Shown: positions 41,759-48,644 of the stretch, piece after piece
Layout of the letters: the number at the start of each line of letters is the position of its first letter
Numbering within the stretch: position 1 is the stretch's first letter
Assembly: GCA_035279405.1 (NCBI GenBank)
Contig: DATEHU010000026.1
Span: 258,147-322,146 of the forward strand
DNA from: Gammaproteobacteria bacterium
GTDB lineage: Bacteria > Pseudomonadota > Gammaproteobacteria > Natronospirales > REEB76
DNA length: 64,000 nucleotides
Direction: 5' to 3'
The notes under the pieces: generated by a model
The model's input: the letters and a program-made list of their open reading frames with translations, nothing else
What the model was told of the DNA's origin: nothing
Database searches by the model: none
Translations under genes and position numbers: made by a program

Positions 41759-42328
41759 TTGAAGTTCAACTCGCCAAATGTCCTGACGCTGCTGCGCATC
41801 GCGTTGATCCCGGTGTTCGTGGTGGTGTTTTACCTGACGTTCACCTGGGCCCCGCCGGCGAGCGCACTGGTATTTGCGCTGGCGGCCGTGACCGACTGGT
41901 TCGACGGCTGGCTGGCACGCCGCTGGAACGAGACTTCGGCCTTCGGCGCGTTCATGGATCCGGTAGCCGACAAGCTCATGGTGGTGGCGGCACTGGTGCT
42001 GATTCTGCAGGCCGATCCGCGCGTGGCCATGGCCATCCCGGTCATGATCATCATCGGACGCGAACTCACGATCTCGGCCTTGCGCGAATGGATGGCCGAA
42101 CTCGGTTCGCGCAAGCGCGTGCCGGTGAGCTGGCTGGGCAAGATCAAGACCGCAGCGCAGATGGTAGCCATCGTGCTGCTGCTGTACCGCTTTCCAATTG
42201 GACGCGTGCCGATCTACGACATCGGTGTGGGTCTGCTGGTGATCGCCGCGGCGTTGACGCTGTGGTCCATGTCCCTGTATCTGCTCGCCGCCTGGCCGGA
42301 GTTGAAGAGGGACCGGAGCGCGCCTTGA
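41759..42328 (+). CDS. pgsA: Phosphatidylglycerophosphate synthase
   Basis: Membrane CDP-alcohol phosphatidyltransferase that condenses CDP-diacylglycerol and glycerol-3-phosphate. The 189 residues begin NSPNVLTLLRIALIPVFV and contain the CDP-AP motif D-G-x2-A-R-x8-G-x3-D-x3-D in WFDGWLARRW to MDPVADKLM. Four to six helices are visible. The start is TTG at 41759, the only position that gives the family N-terminus. It is part of the gacA-uvrC-pgsA-tRNA block. Confidence 0.93.
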   Translation: MKFNSPNVLTLLRIALIPVFVVVFYLTFTWAPPASALVFALAAVTDWFDGWLARRWNETSAFGAFMDPVADKLMVVAALVLILQADPRVAMAIPVMIIIGRELTISALREWMAELGSRKRVPVSWLGKIKTAAQMVAIVLLLYRFPIGRVPIYDIGVGLLVIAAALTLWSMSLYLLAAWPELKRDRSAP

Positions 42329-42365
42329 CAGGCCCGGGGGCGAGCCTGCAATATCGCGCCCCTGC

Positions 42366-42441
42366 GCGGGAATAGCTCAGTTGGTAGAGCGCAACCTTGC
42401 CAAGGTTGAGGTCGCGAGTTCGAGCCTCGTTTCCCGCTCCA
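42366..42441 (+). tRNA. tRNA-Gly (GCC)
   Basis: Acceptor stem GCGGGAA/TTCCCGC, D-loop AGCTCAGTTGGTAGAGC, anticodon loop TTGCCAA (GCC), T-loop GTTCGAG, and a genomic CCA end (42439-42441). It sits 37 bp after pgsA. Confidence 0.97.
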
Positions 42442-42447
42442 GATTCA

Positions 42448-42472
42448 AACCTCGGTCGTTCCGGGGTTTTTT
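42448..42472 (+). terminator. Terminator after tRNA-Gly
   Basis: Stem AACCTCGG with CCGGGGTT (one G-T pair), a 5-base loop and a T tract lie 6 bp after the tRNA end. Confidence 0.8.
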
Positions 42473-42559
42473 GTTGCTTTACCCGCATACCGGTCGCGCC
42501 TGCGCTGAAAGTGCAGGGCCGTGTATGGTAAATTTCTTCGGCTTTTCCGTTTCAGGAAT

Positions 42560-42630
42560 GGCTAGGTGGCAGAGTGGTCATGCAGCGGCCTGCAAAGCCG
42601 TGTACGCCGGTTCAATTCCGACCCTAGCCT
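42560..42630 (+). tRNA. tRNA-Cys (GCA)
   Basis: Acceptor stem GGCTAGG/CCTAGCC, anticodon loop with GCA (CTGCAAA), T-loop GTTCAAT. The 3' CCA is not encoded (CGT follows the discriminator), unlike the two neighbouring tRNAs, so CCA would have to be added by the nucleotidyltransferase. Confidence 0.95.
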
Positions 42631-42652
42631 CGTTTTGATGTTTGACCTGCCC

Positions 42653-42741
42653 GCCCGGGTGGCGGAACTGGTAGACGCAAGGGACTTAAAATCCCTTGGC
42701 TGGCAACGGCCGTGCCGGTTCGAATCCGGCCCCGGGCACCA
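42653..42741 (+). tRNA. tRNA-Leu (TAA)
   Basis: Class II tRNA with a long variable arm. Acceptor stem GCCCGGG/CCCGGGC, anticodon loop CTTAAAA (TAA), and an encoded CCA. Its last 16 bases are repeated 133 bp downstream. Confidence 0.96.
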
Positions 42742-42742
42742 A
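42726..42742 (+). repeat. 17-bp tRNA-Leu 3'-end repeat, copy 1 (within the tRNA)
   Basis: ccggccccgggcaccaa covers the end of tRNA-Leu including CCA and is repeated exactly at 42859-42875. Confidence 0.8.
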
Positions 42743-42810
42743 CTCGATCACGCGTCATATGGTGTGAAACCATCCCTGGTGCGAAGTCCAGCCCCGACAT
42801 TCATGTCGGG

Positions 42811-42853
42811 GCGTTCGGGCCGATGCGAGCTGGGCTCGCATGCAAGCACGGCC
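42811..42853 (+). repeat. 43-bp hairpin element, copy 1
   Basis: Begins gcgttcgggccgatgcga and ends ctcgcatgcaagc-cggcc. It aligns without gaps to 43021-43063, with most differences in a 6-base centre. Confidence 0.75.
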
Positions 42854-42858
42854 CTCAC

Positions 42859-42875
42859 CCGGCCCCGGGCACCAA
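42859..42875 (+). repeat. 17-bp tRNA-Leu 3'-end repeat, copy 2
   Basis: Exact copy of 42726-42742, including the CCA, but with no tRNA body in front of it. Confidence 0.8.
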
Positions 42876-43020
42876 TTTGGCGATGCACGTCACGCGCAAA
42901 GAGCCATGCATGGCATGAAGTCCAGCCTCGACTGCAGTGCTGCGCAATCCTGCTTCGCGCGCGGTCCAGGGCGCACATCCCTGTGCGCCCGCTCGAAGCT
43001 TCGCTTCTCGCCCTATTGGC

Positions 43021-43063
43021 GCGTTCGGGCCGATGCGAACGATGCTCGCATGCAAGCGCGGCC
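43021..43063 (+). repeat. 43-bp hairpin element, copy 2
   Basis: Second copy of the element at 42811, exactly 210 bp downstream. Its flanks (gaagtccagcc upstream and cccgg-ccacc downstream) are also partly conserved, so the repeat unit is longer than 43 bp. Confidence 0.75.
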
Positions 43064-43113
43064 TCCGTGCCCGGACCACCGCTACGACGGCCGCATTGCA
43101 GGCGTTGCACAGG

Positions 43114-45138
43114 TCAGTGCAAGGTTCCGCCTCCGGAGCTGTGGGAGCGTACGGCTTTCACGTCGTTGGCGGTGACCGGCTTGCCGTGATTACCCCACGA
43201 CGTGCGTTCGTGATTGATGATGTCGGCGATTTGCGTGTCATTGAGCACGCTGGCGAAGGGTGGCATTGGAGTTGGATAAGTCCGACCGCCGATGTTACGA
43301 CCGTGTGCACCACGCAGAATCGTTTTGATCTGCTCCTCCGGATCCGGGTTCAGCACGACGGGGTCGTCCTTGAGTGGCGGGAACGCCCCCGGCAAACCCA
43401 TGCCGGTGGCTTGATGGCAGGCGGCACAGTTGGCTGAGTAGAGTGAAGCACCTTGGGTCGCATCGTATTTGTAGGGACCGGCAGGTTCGAGAGCGGCCGC
43501 GGGCGCGCTGGCGACGGTTTGTGGGGTAACGGGCGAGGCTACGCTCACCGGGGCTGGCAGCGGGGCGGCGCCGGGTGCATGCACTTCAAAAACACCTATT
43601 GCGCCAATCATGGCGTGCGCCATATCGTGGTCCACGAAGGCATACTTGCCCGGTTCCGGGATCACCAGATCGAAAACGGCGCCCGCGCCCGGCCCTACGC
43701 TGTAGGTGGACACGCCGCTCAAGGCGTGCGCGGCATCACCGTCTGGATAGATCTTGTCGAACATCGCGCCGATCACGTGGAATGAGCTCCACAAGTCTGG
43801 GCCGGCGTCCACGAAATAGATGCGCACGCGCTCACCCGCTGTGACTGGCAGCGGATGATCTTTATATTGAAACGCCGCGCCGTTGAACACCACTTCGTCG
43901 GGGCGTTCCTGCAGCATCTTCTCGTAATCCGGACCCATAAGGTGGCCGGAAACCTGCTGGGTGTACCACTCGCTCTGTACGATCACGTAACTTTCGGCAG
44001 CCGGTGGCAACGGCGTGGCCGGATCCACGACGATGGCGCCGTACATGCCACTGCCGATGTGCAACAACACGGGCGGTGTGCCGCAGTGGTACAGGAACAC
44101 ACCGGGGGTGTTCGCCACGAACGAGAACTTGATGCTTTTGCCCGGATCCACGTCCACGTAGTGCAGGCTGGGCGGCGTGATCGCGGCGTGAAAATCTATG
44201 GAGTGCGGCATCGTGCCATGGTTGGTGAAAGTCACGTCGACCGTCTGGCCCTGGCGCACGTGGATGACGGGGCCGGGAACAGTACCACCGTAAGTCCATG
44301 CCATATAGGCAACGCCGCTGGCAATGGCAACCTTGTCGTCGGTCGTCACCAAATCAACATTGACGCTGTCGCCGGTAGCGTAGAGCGATGGCAGGCGGGC
44401 ATCGCGCGTGGTGGCAATCGGCGTGCTCGATGCGAGCGCCAGCGGTGAAACCGCCGCCGCAGCCGCCGCAGGCGAGGGCGACTTGACGTTGAACGCGCTA
44501 TGCAATCCGAGAAGCAGGAGTACAAGCAGCACTACAATCCCGGCCATAGCCGGGACCTGCACACGCCACGGGAGTGCCATGCGCGCACGTGGGCGGGTCG
44601 TGTCACGGCTCCACTCGGTAACCAGTTGCCACTTTGGCCAGCGACGTTCGATAAGGTAATCGAGGCTATAGGGAATAAACCCCGCTCGGTAGTCGAGGCC
44701 AATTAAAGCCACGAAGATCAGTACGTAGCTGATCGCCGTACCCATGTTGGCCGCGCCTACTATGTAAGGGCCGCCAAATCCTTCGGCCGTGCTCCACACC
44801 GCCAAACTGAACAGCGCCCCCAGCACGTAAAGGGTTCGGCGCCCAAAACCGACCAGCAGCGCGAACGCCAGCAAAGTCTCGATGATGCGTGTGGCCCAAA
44901 TAAACAAGCCTGCATTGGGCGTGACCACGGCAATCCACAGGTGGAACCAGCCGGCCGACCAGCCCGGCTGTCCCTGGGCTGCGTTGTGCAAGTAACCGAC
45001 GTAGTGAAGTGCGAAGTCGGGCGACCAGGTGAGCGCTGCGCCCAATGCCCAAATGATGCCAAAGGCGACGCGCAGCGCCGTAGTGGCTATGGCCGGCCAG
45101 GTTGCGATGAAGCGGTCGTGAGGATCTGTATCCGACAT
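43114..45138 (-). CDS. nirK: Copper nitrite reductase fused to DoxX-like and cytochrome c domains
   Basis: Predicted membrane-bound nitrite reductase (nitrite to NO), 674 residues in three parts. Residues 15-165 are a four-helix DoxX/DoxD-like membrane domain, followed by another helix near 197-215. Residues 245-520 are the two cupredoxin domains of NirK. Type 1 copper ligands are His312, Cys352, His360 and Met365; type 2 ligands are His317, His351 and His504; the catalytic pair is Asp315 and His454. Residues 555-665 are a class I cytochrome c with CAACH at 571-575 and a likely Met ligand at 625. GGAG eight bases upstream supports the ATG at 45138. The pseudoazurin at 48166 or the fused haem could deliver electrons. 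Confidence 0.9.
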   Translation of the reverse strand: MSDTDPHDRFIATWPAIATTALRVAFGIIWALGAALTWSPDFALHYVGYLHNAAQGQPGWSAGWFHLWIAVVTPNAGLFIWATRIIETLLAFALLVGFGRRTLYVLGALFSLAVWSTAEGFGGPYIVGAANMGTAISYVLIFVALIGLDYRAGFIPYSLDYLIERRWPKWQLVTEWSRDTTRPRARMALPWRVQVPAMAGIVVLLVLLLLGLHSAFNVKSPSPAAAAAAVSPLALASSTPIATTRDARLPSLYATGDSVNVDLVTTDDKVAIASGVAYMAWTYGGTVPGPVIHVRQGQTVDVTFTNHGTMPHSIDFHAAITPPSLHYVDVDPGKSIKFSFVANTPGVFLYHCGTPPVLLHIGSGMYGAIVVDPATPLPPAAESYVIVQSEWYTQQVSGHLMGPDYEKMLQERPDEVVFNGAAFQYKDHPLPVTAGERVRIYFVDAGPDLWSSFHVIGAMFDKIYPDGDAAHALSGVSTYSVGPGAGAVFDLVIPEPGKYAFVDHDMAHAMIGAIGVFEVHAPGAAPLPAPVSVASPVTPQTVASAPAAALEPAGPYKYDATQGASLYSANCAACHQATGMGLPGAFPPLKDDPVVLNPDPEEQIKTILRGAHGRNIGGRTYPTPMPPFASVLNDTQIADIINHERTSWGNHGKPVTANDVKAVRSHSSGGGTLH

Positions 45139-45388
45139 GAAAAATCTCCGATTTGAAGCTGCGTAGTTTATCCGCGGTGACCGTGGTAAGGCATCTCCAG
45201 AGCCAAGCACCTACCGAGGCCGACTGGCGCCAGCGATACGGCATGCCCACCGCGGGTGCCAGTAAACAGCCGTGGGCCGAGTCGCGCTCGCGTGCGGAAC
45301 CCCGCGCCTCCGCCGCGCGCATTGTTGACGGCATGGAGAATATCGTGATTCATGCGGCTGATGTTCCGGTTTTTGAAACCCCGGCGCG

Positions 45389-45402
45389 CTGATTTGGATC
45401 AA
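45389..45402. promoter_or_regulatory. FNR/Dnr-type box, one mismatch
   Basis: CTGAT-TTGG-ATCAA differs from TTGAT-N4-ATCAA by one base. It lies 251 bp upstream of the nirK fusion and is its only candidate site on that side. Confidence 0.5.
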
Positions 45403-45543
45403 TAAAAACGTCGGCTGATCCCCGGACCGGCGATGTCGTCCGTGCGCGCAGGAGCAAAGGCAGCGGTGGGCGGTGTTGGATCAGGTATCCGGACGTCGGC
45501 ATGGTACGAAACCTCGGCGGCACCCGCAGCGGTTGGCATGAGC

Positions 45544-45557
45544 TTGATATAGATCAA
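45544..45557. promoter_or_regulatory. FNR/Dnr-type box upstream of the CopD-like gene
   Basis: Perfect TTGAT-ATAG-ATCAA. Its centre is 57 bp upstream of the ATG at 45608, which leaves room for a class II promoter with a short leader. Confidence 0.75.
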
Positions 45558-45607
45558 TGCGGTTCCCCGGCGCGACGCGGCAGACTCCCGATGCAAGGAG
45601 CGTTGAG

Positions 45608-46072
45608 ATGGCCGATGTTGCGGTTGCCCTGGTTGTGCACGTGCTGTCCGTGGTGTGGTGGATTGGGAGCCTGGCGTTCATCACGGCGGTGTTTCTGCCT
45701 TTGCTGCACAAGGCCCAGCTTGGGGATGCACAGACGGCTTTTCACGTGGTCGAAGGCCGCTTCGAACCGCAGGCGCGCATTGCCGTGGTGTTGGTGGGCC
45801 TGTCCGGCATTTACCTGTTGTTCCGCCTGAATCTCTGGTCCATGTTCCTGCAGGCCCGATTCTGGTGGCTGGACGCCATGGCCCTGTACTGGCTGCTGTT
45901 CATGCTGCTGTTGTTCGTGCTTGGACCCACAGGCTTGCTGCGACACATCATGCGCCGTGGCGGCGATGACGTGGCGCGCTGGCGCCGCATGCAGCGCGTG
46001 CATCTGGGGTTGCTGGTGATCGCGCTGGTAATCATCGCCGGCGCGGTGTCCGGCAGTCACGGCTTCGGATGA
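45608..46072 (+). CDS. CopD-like four-helix membrane protein
   Basis: Membrane protein of 154 residues with four hydrophobic helices (about 5-27, 56-75, 83-108 and 130-150). The pattern HVLSVVWWIGSLAFITAVFLPLL with a histidine in helix 1 and a later RxHLGLLVIA resembles CopD/YcnJ-type and related haem- or copper-binding membrane proteins. AAGGAG lies seven bases before the ATG. It overlaps the hemerythrin gene by 4 bases and is preceded by a perfect TTGAT box, so it probably belongs to the anaerobic regulon. Confidence 0.75.
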   Translation: MADVAVALVVHVLSVVWWIGSLAFITAVFLPLLHKAQLGDAQTAFHVVEGRFEPQARIAVVLVGLSGIYLLFRLNLWSMFLQARFWWLDAMALYWLLFMLLLFVLGPTGLLRHIMRRGGDDVARWRRMQRVHLGLLVIALVIIAGAVSGSHGFG

Positions 46073-46572
46073 GAGACATGCTGGATTTCGATCCCTTCAG
46101 CGCGTTGGTCGACGAGCACGAGATGCTCACCCAGCTGTTCGCGCGCCACCAGGTCGCGCTCATTGCGCGCGCGTGGGCACGCGCAGCACGCCTGCTGGAT
46201 TCGCACCAGAAACGGCTGGCGCAGCATATCGAACTGGAAGAACGATACCTCTTGCCCTATTGCCCGCAGGACAAACTGCCGAATCAGTGGCCGGCACGGG
46301 TTTATTCCGTGGAACATCAGCGCATTCAGGAGCTGGCGAGCAAGCTGAATGCGCGCTTTGCCAAACTGCGCCGCCGCGGCGTCACCAGCGCAGCGCTGAT
46401 TGCGCTGCTCGATGAGGAAAAGACTCTGAAACATATCCTCGAACATCATCACGCACGCGAGGAGATGGCATTGTTCGCGACCTTGCCTCAGATGCTGTCC
46501 GAGCCGCAGCGCGACGCGCTGGCGCATGCGCCCAGACAATTCCCCGGCTTGCAGGCCAACGGCGCCCGCTAG
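46069..46572 (+). CDS. Hemerythrin-like domain protein
   Basis: Protein of 167 residues predicted to be a four-helix di-iron protein. Candidate ligands are in DEHEML, HQKRLAQHIELEERYL, SVEHQRIQE and ILEHHHAREEMALF, spaced as in hemerythrin cation-binding domains. Relatives (YtfE/DnrN-like or bacterio-hemerythrin) take part in NO or oxygen handling and Fe-S repair, but the N-terminal domain of YtfE is absent. The ATG overlaps the upstream stop (ATGA). It converges with the regulator gene, with a 4-bp overlap. Confidence 0.85.
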   Translation: MRDMLDFDPFSALVDEHEMLTQLFARHQVALIARAWARAARLLDSHQKRLAQHIELEERYLLPYCPQDKLPNQWPARVYSVEHQRIQELASKLNARFAKLRRRGVTSAALIALLDEEKTLKHILEHHHAREEMALFATLPQMLSEPQRDALAHAPRQFPGLQANGAR

Positions 46573-47255
46573 TGCACGTGCCGGCGTAATGCCTCGGTGT
46601 CCGGGATCGTGACACGATCCTCGGCAATTTCGATCAAGCCTTCGTCGTTGAGCGCACGCAGCGTGCGTGACAGGGTTTCCGGCGTGACCGCCACGTGCGC
46701 GGCGATCAGCATCTTGCGCGCCGGCAAGGTCACGCTGACGCGGCCGTGCTCGCCGCGCGGCACGAGGCCCAGCAGGTAATGCACCACGCGATACCGGCTG
46801 TTTTCGAGCGTCAAAGCCTCGATCTCGTCCCAATGCGCCTGGATACGCTGGGTCATCTGCGCCATCACCGCCCGGCAGGTGGCGAACGATTCCTGCAGGA
46901 TGTCAAGAAAGGCAGCGCATTCGAACGCCACAAGTTCGCCGGCTTCGACGCCGGCGCCGTGCACCGGATAGCGCGGCGTGTCCATGAACATCACACTCTC
47001 GGCGAAAGTCTGCGGCGGGCGGATGAAACGCATGATTTTTTCGTGGCCGCCCGGTGACAGCCGGTAGAGCTTGACGCTGCCCTGGCGCAGCAAGAAGAAG
47101 CTCGCCGCTTCGTCGCCGTGGCTGAACAGCTGCTCGCCGGCCGCAAACGGACGCAGTGCGGCATGCGCAAGCACACGCGCACGCTGCACGTCGCTCAGCG
47201 CCGAGAACAGATAATGGTGGCGAAGTTCGCGCGCCAGTGTGTCATCGGATTGCAT
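46569..47255 (-). CDS. dnr: Crp/Fnr regulator of the Dnr type
   Basis: Transcription regulator of 228 residues. A cyclic-nucleotide-binding-like sensor domain (AGEQLFSHGDEAASFFLLRQGSVKLYRLS) and a long dimer helix precede the helix-turn-helix. The recognition helix TPETLSRTLRAL keeps the Glu, Ser and Arg that FNR uses to read TTGAT. The N-terminal cysteine cluster of FNR is missing, so it is more like Dnr/NnrR NO-sensing proteins. The ATG at 47255 is chosen; 103 extra residues upstream are not protein-like. Likely controller of the boxes listed in this region. Confidence 0.9.
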   Translation of the reverse strand: MQSDDTLARELRHHYLFSALSDVQRARVLAHAALRPFAAGEQLFSHGDEAASFFLLRQGSVKLYRLSPGGHEKIMRFIRPPQTFAESVMFMDTPRYPVHGAGVEAGELVAFECAAFLDILQESFATCRAVMAQMTQRIQAHWDEIEALTLENSRYRVVHYLLGLVPRGEHGRVSVTLPARKMLIAAHVAVTPETLSRTLRALNDEGLIEIAEDRVTIPDTEALRRHVH

Positions 47256-47294
47256 GCGATTCCCGCAGTAATTTCGTGTGCCGCCATGCCAGCC

Positions 47295-47308
47295 TTGATT
47301 TGCATCAA
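47295..47308. promoter_or_regulatory. FNR/Dnr-type box between dnr and fdxA
   Basis: Perfect TTGAT-TTGC-ATCAA. Its centre is about 75 bp before the fdxA ATG, with CATTAT at 47334-47339 as possible -10. On the other strand it is only 46 bp from the dnr ATG, compatible with autoregulation. Confidence 0.8.
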
Positions 47309-47376
47309 GGCGCACGTCCACCGCCAAGCGCAGCATTATCCGCGCTCCGGCGGAAACGGGGCAAGGAGGCAAGTCC

Positions 47377-47700
47377 ATGACGCATGTAGTGACCGAACAG
47401 TGCATCAAGTGCAAGTACACCGATTGCGTGGAAGTCTGCCCGGTGGACTGCTTCCATGCCGGCCCCAACATGCTGGTCATCGATCCGGAAGAGTGCATTG
47501 ACTGCACGCTGTGCGTGGCGGAATGCCCCGTCGAGGCAATCTTCGCGGACAGTGACGTACCCAATGGCCAGGAGCATTTCCTGGCGCTGAATGCCGAGTT
47601 GTCGCCGCAATGGCCGGTGCTGGATCACAAAGTGGATGCTCCGTCCGACGCCAAGCAGTGGGATGGCGTGCCGAACAAGCTTCCATTGCTTACGCGCTGA
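47377..47700 (+). CDS. fdxA: 7Fe-8S ferredoxin FdxA
   Basis: Soluble electron carrier of 107 residues with one [3Fe-4S] and one [4Fe-4S] cluster. Cysteines occur as [19 protein letters not shown] and [17 protein letters not shown], where the first cluster pattern C-x7-C (with an extra C) is typical of FdxA. The C-terminal extension (about 50 residues) is also typical. GGAGG lies before the ATG. It is preceded by a perfect TTGAT box, so it is likely induced anaerobically or by NO. Confidence 0.95.
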   Translation: MTHVVTEQCIKCKYTDCVEVCPVDCFHAGPNMLVIDPEECIDCTLCVAECPVEAIFADSDVPNGQEHFLALNAELSPQWPVLDHKVDAPSDAKQWDGVPNKLPLLTR

Positions 47701-47715
47701 GCGCAAGATAACGCC

Positions 47716-47994
47716 ATGGCGGCGCCGCAAATTCCCAATGCGCAAAAGATTTACCACGTGAGCTGGCAAGACCTGCCGTTGTCCTGCCCCATGCCCGCCA
47801 TGAGCTTGTGGAATTCGCATCAGCGGGTGTATCTGGACATTCAGGAAGGCGGCGTGGCGCAGTGTCCCTACTGTGGTGCCGTGTACATCCTCGAGGAGCA
47901 GGCTGCGCCGAACGAAGAACTTGCGCAGCCGAATATCGAGATTGAAGGACTGCAACACCGGGCTCGTGAACATACGCGCCGGCACGCGAAGTGA
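47716..47994 (+). CDS. CHCC zinc-finger domain protein
   Basis: Protein of 92 residues with a CHCC-type zinc-binding site: LSCPMP, a following LWNSH and AQCPYCGAVYIL. Small proteins with this domain relate to the NDUFS6 subunit of complex I, but bacterial stand-alone forms are of unknown role. It begins 15 bp after fdxA and is probably cotranscribed with it. Confidence 0.85.
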   Translation: MAAPQIPNAQKIYHVSWQDLPLSCPMPAMSLWNSHQRVYLDIQEGGVAQCPYCGAVYILEEQAAPNEELAQPNIEIEGLQHRAREHTRRHAK

Positions 47995-48165
47995 CCCCGC
48001 GGTATTTGAGCGGTGTATGGTTCAATCTTGCTTTGGCTGCGGATCCGGTGCCGCCTGCACCGCCATGCCGAATCGAGTCTTGTCAACATGCGCATGAAAC
48101 CTCGTGTGCGCAGCTTGCAGTTAGCGAAAATCATTCCGTAAAACCTTGAACAGTCGGAGCCTGTC

Positions 48166-48609
48166 ATGAACAGCAAAATTGCTTTGGGCATATTGCTGGC
48201 TACATCCCTGATCGCGGTCAACGCCCATGCCAAGGACTATACGGTGAAGGAATTGAACAACGGCGCGGACGGGACCTTCGTTTTTGAACCGGACTTCCTG
48301 CACCTCCAGCCGGGAGATTCCGTGCATTTCGTGGCCGCGGATGCCGGTCACGACAGCCAGTCCTACCTGGTGCCCAAGGGTGCTGCGGGCTGGAAGAGCG
48401 AGGTCAGCCAGGACATCAGCGTGAAATTCACGCATCCGGGTGTGTACCTTTACGAGTGTAACCCCCACCATTTGTTCGGCATGCTGGGCGTGATAGAGGT
48501 AGGCAAGGCGACCAACAAAGAGGCAGCCGAGAAGGTCGCCGCGGCCATGGAGGCGCAGCAACTGATGAACAAGGGCCGGCTTGAGAAGCTGATGAAAGAC
48601 GTGAGATAA
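48166..48609 (+). CDS. Pseudoazurin-type cupredoxin
   Basis: Periplasmic type 1 copper protein of 147 residues with a signal peptide (1-22, ending AHA). Copper ligands are His in AGHDSQS and the cluster YECNPHHLFGMLGVI (Cys, His, Met), the arrangement of pseudoazurins. Pseudoazurins donate electrons to NirK-type nitrite reductases, and one is encoded 3 kb away. A C-terminal helical extension (about 25 residues) is longer than usual. It precedes the cbb3-like oxidase genes by 35 bp and could be transcribed with them. Confidence 0.92.
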   Translation: MNSKIALGILLATSLIAVNAHAKDYTVKELNNGADGTFVFEPDFLHLQPGDSVHFVAADAGHDSQSYLVPKGAAGWKSEVSQDISVKFTHPGVYLYECNPHHLFGMLGVIEVGKATNKEAAEKVAAAMEAQQLMNKGRLEKLMKDVR

Positions 48610-48644
48610 ATTCGCGCATCCAACGGCACACCCGGGGAGCTGAT

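Larger units (their letters stand above)
42742..43113. other. Hairpin-rich non-coding repeat region after tRNA-Leu
   Basis: No gene is supported here; short open frames are arginine- and alanine-rich artefacts. Perfect hairpins include CCCCGACA-ttca-TGTCGGGG (42792-42811), ATGCGAGC-tgg-GCTCGCAT (from about 42823) and GGGCGCACA-tccc-TGTGCGCCC (42969-42990). Two copies of a 43-bp element and a second copy of the tRNA-Leu 3' end are listed separately. The region resembles the repeated tRNA-end arrays after tyrT in E. coli or REP-type elements. Confidence 0.7.
45139..45607. other. Intergenic region between nirK fusion and CopD-like gene
   Basis: These 469 bp separate two divergent genes. Short open frames exist but have no ribosome site or family features. 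Two TTGAT-type boxes are listed separately. Confidence 0.6.

Noticed and set aside
42742-43113. tRNA-Leu 3'-end duplicate as attachment sites of a prophage or island
   Set aside because: The copies are only 133 bp apart and no integrase or cargo gene lies between or near them.
42742-43113. CRISPR array
   Set aside because: Only two copies of the longer element, no regular spacers, and no cas genes in the window.
45153-45392. 79-residue plus-strand open frame upstream of the CopD-like gene
   Set aside because: TTG start with no ribosome site, no recognisable features, and it lies over the nirK upstream region.
47256-47564. N-terminal extension of 103 residues on the Crp/Fnr regulator
   Set aside because: It covers fdxA 5' sequence and the TTGAT box, has no ribosome site, and reads as low-complexity.
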